Shown here: positions 1-5,354 of the stretch, in pieces
Numbering within the stretch: the first letter of the stretch is position 1
Layout of the letters: each line of letters begins with the position of its first letter
DNA from: an uncultured bacterium
GTDB taxonomy: Bacteria > Planctomycetota > UBA1135 > GCA-002686595
Direction of reading: 5' to 3'
Length of the DNA: 5,354 nt
Assembly: GCA_913058555.1 (NCBI GenBank)
Contig: CAJXRJ010000536.1
Location: forward strand, 1-5,354
Position numbers and translations under genes: made by a program
The notes under the pieces: model-generated
What the model saw: only the letters and a program-made list of their open reading frames with translations
Database searches by the model: none
Told to the model about the DNA's origin: nothing

Positions 1-48
1 CGAGATCATGCCTAGTCTCGTGGGCTCGGAGATGTGTATAAGAGACAG
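1..48 (+). other. Nextera i7 sequencing adapter (synthetic, left end)
   Basis: This is not genomic DNA. Bases 1-6 match the inner end of the P7 primer (CGAGAT). Bases 7-14 (CATGCCTA) are an i7 index, whose complement TAGGCATG is Nextera N706 as I recall it. Bases 15-29 are the read-2 primer part GTCTCGTGGGCTCGG. Bases 30-48 are the 19-base Tn5 mosaic end AGATGTGTATAAGAGACAG used in tagmentation. The same sequence appears inverted at the right end. Native sequence starts at 49. Read on the minus strand, the adapter adds the false peptide tail LLYTSPSPRD to the propeller gene that runs into it. Confidence 0.98.
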
Positions 49-842
49 TCGCCGTCGAGGTCCATGTCCGCAAGCGCGAGGGAGGATTCGGACCGTGAGG
101 CAGAGTCGCTGATTCGAACGGGCGCAAAAACGCCGGCCCCGAGGTTCTCGCTGTAGTGGAGCTGAGTGGGCTGGAAGCTCTGGGGGCGTCGAAGGGACAC
201 GAGGTCCATGTCGCCGTCGCCGTCCACGTCGCCGGCGCGCGTGAGCCGCATGCCGACGGTGGGAGCGAGAATCGACCGGAATGGGCCGAACCGAGGGCTT
301 TGGCCCTGGGCGATCCCAAGGTTCTTGTACCAGCCCAACCGCCCGCTGTCTTCCAAGACCACGAAGTCGGGCAGGCCGTCTCCGTTCAGGTCGACGCTGA
401 GCGTGGCTCGCACAAGCACCGTCATCTGGACGAGGATCTCCATGGGGCCGAACCCATCCGCACCGAGGTTCTCGTGCCAGGCGAGGTAGTTGGACTGATG
501 AAAGGAGAGGCGCGAGAGCGCGACGTCGAGATCACCGTCCCCGTCCATGTCGGTGCCCTTGAAGTAAGACGCGGAGGCGTTCCCGATCGCGTCCTGCGGT
601 CCGATCCTGCGCCTGCCCTCGAAGCGCCCGTCGCCTCGGCCCTGGAACCACGTCAGCGCCTCCTGGCCGCCGAGCAGGTCGATGTCCCCGTCCCCATCCA
701 GGTCACCGAGGGAGATGCGCACGCCCATGAAACGATCGAGGCCAATCTCGGGCCCGAAGATCTGCGGTGGAGCCCCCAGGCTAGGGCTTCCGAGAGCCAG
801 CGCGACGAGCGTTGCGAGTGCGGTTGAGTGAATGCGTGTCAT
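49..842 (-). CDS. Secreted FG-GAP/VCBS repeat beta-propeller protein, 3'-truncated
   Basis: The visible part is a signal peptide followed by tandem FG-GAP/VCBS repeats, which in known families fold as a calcium-binding integrin-alpha-like beta-propeller. Residues 1-24 have a short basic start, a hydrophobic Leu/Ala stretch and a likely cleavage site near SLGA|PPQ. DxDGDG calcium loops begin near residues 47, 98, 151 (DLNGDG) and 205, with a fifth (DLDGD) starting near 261, so the period is 51-56 residues. Most repeats also carry a WxENLG-like strand (WHENLG, WYKNLG, YSENLG) followed by an F-G/A-P turn. About 264 native codons are present; the final residues CLLYTSPSPRD come from the adapter, so the true C-terminus is off the contig. 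The ATG at 842 is chosen because it starts a clean signal peptide; no convincing ribosome binding site precedes it. The gene lies 46 bases after the sulfatase stop and may be cotranscribed. A role in cell-surface adhesion or binding is possible, but no specific function can be assigned. Confidence 0.9.
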
Positions 843-888
843 GGTTTGATGCCCGTCACAGGAACGGCGTCCAGTCGCGGCGGCCGTC

Positions 889-3012
889 CTACTCGTATAC
901 GACGTTCCCCGACGCCAGCGAGTTCTCTAGCTCCAGGGTCGTGACCTCGTCCGCTTTGAGTTCGATCGTCAGGGTTCGGGCCATGGGCGTGGGATCGCTT
1001 GGAACAAAATCGTTGGCGATCCACGTGACCTCGTACTTGCCGGCGGGGAGGGCGGGGATCTTGTCGTAGCCTGAATGGCCGTCGCTCATGAGGGCAAAGA
1101 CGATCCCCTCGGGATACGTTCGTTGGGCGACGCGAGCGCCAAATAGGCGGGGTGCCGAGGGCAGGTTCGTGCCGGGCCTCGAGAGCAGCAGGTAGAACGG
1201 CGGGCAGTCCTTGTCAGGCCGGATGGCGAACTGCCCCTTGCTCTCCTTCGGCGCGGCGAGCTCGAGGGTCGCAGCAGCGCCCGGCTCCACGCGCACGTTG
1301 CCTTCGGTGTAAATCCAAGGGCCGCCGCCCGCGAGGGGGAGCTTCACAGCAACGGAGTATTCGCCCGGCGTGAGCTTTTCCCAAAGGCGGCCCTCCGTGC
1401 GGCTATAGAAGCCAAACTCGACTTCCCCTGACGGGCGTTTGAGCCAGCACTCAATCTGCGCGTTGGTTGAGTCCGAGAGGAGTTCCGCAAGGACACCCAG
1501 GGACCCAGGCTCATCGCCAGGGAACGTCTCGCCGAAGTACTTCTGGCGGATCCAGCGTGGCTGCCAGCGGTCGACCTTGCGCTTCGTGTCGGTGAGGTCC
1601 ACGAAGAACGGCTTCGGCTCTTCGACGGAGAGCGGCGCGTCGTCGCCCGCGGCCCCCTGCCAAACGCGCAGCTCATCGAGCATCGCGGTGACGCGCGCCT
1701 GGTGTTCGGGCCGCTCCGCCAGGTTCACGAGCTCGTCCGAGTCTGTCGCAAGGTCAAACAGCTGCGTGTGATCGATGAGCGGGTAGCGCAGGAGCTTCCA
1801 GCGGCCGTCGGTGAGGGCGCGCTGGGACTTCGCCATCGAGAGGTAGAGGGATTCCCGGGGAGCGGGGTCCGTACCGTTCGCTGCGGGGGCGAGGTTGCGG
1901 CAGAAACGTGGGTCCCGCTCGTAGGGCTCGCCCGCTGCGGAAAGGGCCGTGGCGTAGATATCCGTGAGATACGTGAGCGCGTTCGACGTCTGACCCGCGG
2001 GGAAACCGGGCCCCGCGATGACGAGGGGGGCGCGCATGCTGTGTTCGTAGAGGCTCTGCTTGCCTAGCAGTCCGTGGCTGCCGAGGGCGAGGCCGTGGTC
2101 GGCGGCGTAGATGATGAGCGTCGGCCGGTCCTTGGGCAGGGCGTCGAGGGCCGCGGTGATGCGTGCGATCTGGGAGTCCAGGTGCTCGATCAGGCCGTAG
2201 TACTCGGCGAGTTGCTCCCGCACGAGATCTTCGGTGCGCGGCCAGGCCCCAAGGACTTCGTCCCGCAGGACGAGCATGCCGTTGTCGAAGGGGTGCTGCG
2301 CCATGAAGTTGGCCGGCACGGGCGGGCGGTTCTTGTAGTACCGGTGGGCCCACGGCCGCGGCGGATCCCGCGGGTCGTGGGGCGCGGAGAACGCCACCGA
2401 AAGGAAGAACGGACCGCTCTCCCCATGCCGGTGCAGGAATTCCACGGCGCTGGACGCGAACAGCTCGCTGGAGTGCGTGGTGGATTGGCGCGTCTCCGAG
2501 AATCCCTCCGGGCCCAGGTCGCACACAGGAACGTCCACGTGGTTGCTCATGCCGCTGAACATGACGTTGCGCGCGGTCTGAAAGCTCGCGTCGAAGGAGC
2601 CGCGACCGTTGTGCCACTTGCCCGTGCCGAACGTGCGGTAGCCGCGGCTTTCGAGGGCGGCGCCCAGGGGAACGGAGCCTTCGAAGGTGCTGAGGTTCAG
2701 CCCGTGATAGTCGCGGCCGGAGTGGATCATCGCCCGACTCGGCACGCAAACGGCGCCGCCCCGGGAGCCGAGGCAGTAGTTGCGACGGAACGAAGTTCCC
2801 CGGGCCACGATGGCGTCGAGAGCCGGCGTGTGGATGTGCGGGTTGCCCCAGGCGCGTATGGTGTCGGCGCGCTGGTCGTCGGTCAGGATCAGGACGATGT
2901 TGGGGCGTGTGTCCTCGACTTCTTTGCCGTCCTGCGCGAGCGTGGATGACGCCTTCGCAAAGGGACTGAGCAGGGAGAGGACAGCAAGCAGCAGCATGGG
3001 GGGCTTGGGCAT
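889..3012 (-). CDS. Secreted Cys-type (formylglycine) sulfatase with C-terminal extension
   Basis: This 707-residue protein is a type I (arylsulfatase/choline-sulfatase-like) sulfatase, which hydrolyses sulfate esters with a Ca2+-bound formylglycine. Residues 1-26 look like a signal peptide (hydrophobic LLLAVLSLL, likely cut near SSTLAQ). The core carries the N-terminal metal pair D45-D46 in LTDDQ, the formylglycine motif C89-V-P-S-R93 followed by AMIHSGR, GKWH with K132 and H134, the active-site H212 in SAPHDP, metal ligands D305-H306 in AADHG, and K318 in LLGKQSLYEH. All expected catalytic residues are present, so it is probably active once Cys89 is modified by a formylglycine-generating enzyme, not seen here. 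The core ends near residue 490 (RWIRQKYF). About 210 more residues follow, holding two beta-rich segments with matching ends: LTPGEYSVAV...ATLEL (548-585) and LPAGKYEVTW...TTLEL (655-695). The ATG at 3012 is the only start giving a full signal peptide; AGGCGG sits just one base from it, too close for a good Shine-Dalgarno. It starts 24 bases after the hisD stop. The substrate is unknown; sulfated polysaccharide is typical of such secreted enzymes. Confidence 0.95.
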   Translation of the reverse strand: MPKPPMLLLAVLSLLSPFAKASSTLAQDGKEVEDTRPNIVLILTDDQRADTIRAWGNPHIHTPALDAIVARGTSFRRNYCLGSRGGAVCVPSRAMIHSGRDYHGLNLSTFEGSVPLGAALESRGYRTFGTGKWHNGRGSFDASFQTARNVMFSGMSNHVDVPVCDLGPEGFSETRQSTTHSSELFASSAVEFLHRHGESGPFFLSVAFSAPHDPRDPPRPWAHRYYKNRPPVPANFMAQHPFDNGMLVLRDEVLGAWPRTEDLVREQLAEYYGLIEHLDSQIARITAALDALPKDRPTLIIYAADHGLALGSHGLLGKQSLYEHSMRAPLVIAGPGFPAGQTSNALTYLTDIYATALSAAGEPYERDPRFCRNLAPAANGTDPAPRESLYLSMAKSQRALTDGRWKLLRYPLIDHTQLFDLATDSDELVNLAERPEHQARVTAMLDELRVWQGAAGDDAPLSVEEPKPFFVDLTDTKRKVDRWQPRWIRQKYFGETFPGDEPGSLGVLAELLSDSTNAQIECWLKRPSGEVEFGFYSRTEGRLWEKLTPGEYSVAVKLPLAGGGPWIYTEGNVRVEPGAAATLELAAPKESKGQFAIRPDKDCPPFYLLLSRPGTNLPSAPRLFGARVAQRTYPEGIVFALMSDGHSGYDKIPALPAGKYEVTWIANDFVPSDPTPMARTLTIELKADEVTTLELENSLASGNVVYE

Positions 3013-3036
3013 GCCGCCTAATCTACGGCATAAGCG

Positions 3037-4308
3037 TCACCGGGCGCGGGCCTCGGCGGCCGCGCGGTGCCCGGATAGCCTCTCCATTCCCGCCAGATCC
3101 GCGCAGTCCGCCAGGACCGCCTCTGGATGAGTCATGGCGAGCCATGTCCGGACCCGAAGAAACGTAAAGACGGAGAGCCCGCCGGAGTAGCGCGCCGCGC
3201 CGCCGGTGGGGAGGACGTGGTTCGGGCCGACGCCGTAGTCGCCGAAGACCTCCGCCGAGACCTCGCCCAGGAAGGCACCGCCGAAGTGGGCGATGCGGTT
3301 CTTGAGGCCTGCTGGATCCGCGGCGCAGATCTGCAGGTGTTCCGGAGCGAGGGCATCGACCGCGCGGATCGCGGCGTCCAGGTCCGGAGCGACGGCGGCA
3401 AACCCCTGGCTGAGGGCCTCGGCTGCGACGGCCCGGGTGTCGAGGGCGCTGAGCCTGGACGCTAGCTCCCCGTTGACTCGCTCTACGAACGCGCTCGAAA
3501 GAGCGATGAGGGTAGGGCGTGCGTCGGGGTCGTGCTCGGCTTGGGCCAGGAGGTCGGCGGCCACGAGGTCGGGGTCGGCGTCGTCGTCGGCGAGCACACA
3601 GAGCTCCGAAGGTCCCGCGGGAAGGTCGATGCCAACGGCGCCCGCCACCAACTCCTTGGCCGCCGTGACCCAGCGGTTGCCGGGGCCCACGATGAGGTCG
3701 ACACCTTCAAAGTGGCCTTGGACGCCCGAGGCCAGTGCACCGATCCCGTGCGCACCTCCAGCGGCGAGCACCATGTCAGCGCCCGCGATGGCGGCGGCGC
3801 CCAGGATGATGGGCTCGGGATTCGGTGAGGCGACCACGACCCGCGCGACCCCCGCGGCGCGGGCGGTGACGGCGGTCATGAGCACCGACGATGGCAACGG
3901 GTATCGGCCGCCCGGGGCGTAGCAGCCGGCGGAGGCGACGGGCACGACGTCGTGCCCGGCACGGCCGCCGGGGACGGCCACGTCAAGGGGCGCGAGGCTC
4001 TTCGCCTGGGCCTCCGCGAAGGTGCGGATGCGCGCCGCGGTGCGCTCGAGGAGAGCGCGTGTGGCGGGCTCAAGGGAGTCGAGCGCCTCTGCCAAGGCCT
4101 CCTTGTCGTAGATCAACGGCGCGGTGGGGTCGCGGCCGTCGTATTGCGTGACGCATTTGCGCAGGGCCGCTTCGCCGCCGCCGCGAACCCGGTCGACAAT
4201 CTCCCGGGCGCCGCGCCGCGTTTCCTCGTCAATGGGGAGCGGCGCCGAGGCCCGCACCTCGTGAATCGGGATGGTGCGAAGGAGGGCAGTGGAGGCGGAA
4301 GAGCTCAC
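3037..4308 (-). CDS. hisD: Histidinol dehydrogenase
   Basis: This 423-residue protein catalyses the last two steps of histidine synthesis, oxidising L-histidinol to L-histidine with two NAD+, in the cytoplasm as a Zn-dependent dimer. Length is normal for HisD (about 430). Family motifs in order are GCYAPGGRYPLPSS (128-141), GPGNRWVTAAKE (208-219), DLPAGPSELCVLADDDAD (228-245), AQAEHD (255-260), APEHLQ (321-326) and GDYGVGPNHVLPT (356-368). By comparison with E. coli HisD, Zn ligands Q256, H259, D357 and H414 and catalytic E323 and H324 are all present, so the enzyme should be active. The start is GTG at 4308: it overlaps the upstream stop as GTGA and has AGGAGG at 4321-4316 with a seven-base spacer, which implies translational coupling. 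The reading frame stays open upstream of this GTG into the adapter, but that stretch is out of frame with the HisA-HisI-HisE gene and is not real protein. Confidence 0.97.
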   Translation of the reverse strand: MSSSASTALLRTIPIHEVRASAPLPIDEETRRGAREIVDRVRGGGEAALRKCVTQYDGRDPTAPLIYDKEALAEALDSLEPATRALLERTAARIRTFAEAQAKSLAPLDVAVPGGRAGHDVVPVASAGCYAPGGRYPLPSSVLMTAVTARAAGVARVVVASPNPEPIILGAAAIAGADMVLAAGGAHGIGALASGVQGHFEGVDLIVGPGNRWVTAAKELVAGAVGIDLPAGPSELCVLADDDADPDLVAADLLAQAEHDPDARPTLIALSSAFVERVNGELASRLSALDTRAVAAEALSQGFAAVAPDLDAAIRAVDALAPEHLQICAADPAGLKNRIAHFGGAFLGEVSAEVFGDYGVGPNHVLPTGGAARYSGGLSVFTFLRVRTWLAMTHPEAVLADCADLAGMERLSGHRAAAEARAR

Positions 4309-5305
4309 GCGGACACCTCCTCGGGCTTGGCGTCGCCGGGGCGGCGGGAGACTTTGCCGGCCCTTCCGTCGAGGACCTTCTCGACGTCGCCGAGGGTCAC
4401 GCCCGCCTTGGCCATGGCCACCATCGTGAAGTAGAGCACGTCGGCGGCCTCTTCGGCCACGTGTTCCGGCGTACGGGCCTCGCTGAGCTCCCCGGCCTCT
4501 TCGCGTAGCTTCGCGGTCAAGAGGTCGGCGTCTTGGAACAGCCGCTGCGTGTAGGAGCCTTCGGGGGCGCTTGCCATGCGGGAGCTCAAGGTCCCTTCCA
4601 GCTTGGCGAGGCCTCGGGCGTCTGCGAAGCAGCTGCGTGTTCCCTCGTGGCAGAAGCCCGCGCCCGACTGGCGTACGACGAAGCGAATCGCGTCCCGGTC
4701 GCAGTCGGCTTCGATGCGAAGGAGCTCCTGGGTAGCACCCGAGGACTCGCCCTTGATCCAAAGCCCGCGGCGGCGGCTCTCGTAGGCACCGACGCCACGC
4801 TCGATAGCGGCCTCGAGGCTGCGTCGGCTCGACCAGCAAAGGCCCAGGGCGCGCTCGGATTCGTCGCAGACGACCGTGGCGAAGAGCCCGTCCGTGCGGT
4901 CGGAGATCAGGGGAGCGGCGAAGGCGTCGCTCAAGGGGAGGGCCCCGGTATAGAGGGCCATGCCCACCTGGGCGTCGGCGCCCATGGCATCGAGGGCGGC
5001 GATCTCGTCGGCGGTGGTGACTCCACCCGCGATCGTCACGCGGGCGTCGCCGGCGGCTTCCACCATCTCGGCGACGGCGCCAAGGTTGGTGCCACCCATT
5101 CGCCCCTCCCGTTCGACGAAGGTGACAAGGAAGCCGCCGACGTAGGGACGCAGGGCCTCCATGCGCTCGAGCACGCCCTTGCCCGTGCCCGTCTTCCAGC
5201 CCTCCACGACCACCTCCCCGTCGCGGGCGTCGAGGGCGGCGATCACCCGCTCCCGGGGCAGCTCCCGGAGGATCTCCGGGGTGGCCTTGGTGCCGAGGAT
5301 GATCT
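4305..5305 (-). CDS. HisA-HisI-HisE fusion, 5'-truncated at the contig end
   Basis: About 332 native residues are visible; numbering here starts at the first whole codon (5303-5301). Residues 1 to about 130 match the C-terminal half of HisA (ProFAR isomerase, step 4): IILGT, then ALDARDG with D25 and GW, VTFVEREG with T61, the phosphate-binding AGG (92-94) and VGMALY. Residues about 135-235 are HisI (phosphoribosyl-AMP cyclohydrolase, step 3): LWIKGESSG, DCDRD (200-204), CH (218-219) and SCF with C225, which supply the usual Zn and Mg ligands. Residues about 245-325 are HisE (phosphoribosyl-ATP pyrophosphatase, step 2), a MazG-like helical fold with EEAGEL (268-273) and EEAAD (284-288). The protein ends in RRPGDAKPEEVSA. 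The N-terminal half of the HisA barrel is beyond the adapter junction at 5306, so the true start is unseen. A GTG at 5246 lies inside a conserved HisA strand and is not a start. The stop overlaps hisD by four bases. PriA-type (HisA/TrpF) specificity cannot be excluded for the barrel. Confidence 0.92.
4314..4322 (-). promoter_or_regulatory. Shine-Dalgarno of hisD inside the end of the upstream gene
   Basis: Read on the minus strand, this is GAGGAGGTG. Its AGGAGG core (4321-4316) lies seven bases before the GTG at 4308, an ideal position, and decides the hisD start. The same bases encode Glu-Glu-Val near the end of the HisE domain, so ribosomes finishing the fusion gene end at the hisD start. 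Confidence 0.85.
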
Positions 5306-5354
5306 CTGTCTCTTATACACATCTCCGAGCCCACGAGACTAGGCATGATCTCGT
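5306..5354 (-). other. Nextera i7 sequencing adapter (synthetic, right end)
   Basis: This is read-through adapter, the inverse of the left-end sequence. The Tn5 mosaic end CTGTCTCTTATACACATCT is at 5306-5324, CCGAGCCCACGAGAC at 5325-5339, index TAGGCATG at 5340-5347, and the P7 start ATCTCGT at 5348-5354. Native sequence ends at 5305. In the hisD frame the adapter encodes the false N-terminus MPSLVGSEMCIRDR; on the plus strand it gives the LLYTSPSPRD tail. Confidence 0.98.

Noticed and set aside
156..827. Plus-strand open frame opposite the propeller gene
   Set aside because: It is the antisense of repeated DxDGDG-coding sequence, which gives a Val/His/Ala-rich repetitive peptide without any family signature.
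843..888. Possible terminator hairpin between the sulfatase and propeller genes
   Set aside because: Only a four-base stem (CCGT/ACGG) around a seven-base loop can be formed, and there is no T-run after it.
2074..2949. Long plus-strand open frame of 291 codons opposite the sulfatase
   Set aside because: High GC keeps antisense frames open. The minus-strand sulfatase has every expected catalytic motif, while this frame shows no recognisable motif.
4533..5342. Plus-strand open frame opposite the his fusion, ending in the adapter
   Set aside because: It is antisense to strongly conserved HisA/HisI/HisE sequence and ends in the adapter peptide LLYTSPSPRD.
4309..5346. N-terminal extension of hisD in its own frame, starting inside the right adapter
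   Set aside because: Its first residues are adapter-derived. The rest is Arg/Gly/Pro-rich shadow sequence in a different frame from the well-conserved HisA-HisI-HisE protein. The real hisD start is the GTG at 4308.
1..5354. 48-base terminal inverted repeats with Tn5 mosaic ends, suggesting a transposon or linear replicon
   Set aside because: The repeats are exactly the Nextera adapter with an index and P7 bases. No transposase gene lies between them, and the enclosed genes are chromosomal metabolic and exported-protein genes.

Overview
The window is a fragment of a GC-rich bacterial chromosome (roughly two-thirds G+C by eye), assembled from short reads. Synthetic sequencing adapter remains at both ends. 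Bases 1-48 and 5306-5354 are the Illumina Nextera i7 adapter with index TAGGCATG (N706, from memory), in opposite orientations, so native DNA is only 49-5305. Both edge genes are cut by the adapter rather than by a biological boundary.

All four real genes lie on the minus strand and read right to left. (1) 5305-4305 is a 5'-truncated histidine-biosynthesis fusion. It carries the C-terminal half of a HisA-type isomerase barrel, then HisI (phosphoribosyl-AMP cyclohydrolase), then HisE (phosphoribosyl-ATP pyrophosphatase), covering pathway steps 4, 3 and 2 in one chain. (2) 4308-3037 is hisD, histidinol dehydrogenase, overlapping the fusion by four bases (GTGA) with a strong Shine-Dalgarno. (3) 3012-889 is a secreted Cys-type (formylglycine) sulfatase with an unusual C-terminal extension. 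(4) 842-49 is a secreted FG-GAP/VCBS repeat (beta-propeller) protein, 3'-truncated. Gaps between genes are 24 and 46 bases, so the set could be one transcript, although the sulfatase and propeller genes have no obvious link to histidine synthesis.

A secreted sulfatase beside an FG-GAP propeller protein, high GC and poor Shine-Dalgarno signals on two of the genes suggest a Planctomycetota-like or other PVC-group environmental bacterium. This is inference; Myxococcota or other high-GC lineages are not excluded.

The most interesting biology is the HisA-HisI-HisE fusion followed by overlapping hisD. Its HisI-HisE part resembles fungal HIS4 (HisI-HisE-HisD in one protein) in detail, and the junction that is fused in HIS4 is here a four-base gene overlap. 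I see no CRISPR array, RNA gene, mobile element, toxin-antitoxin or defence system.
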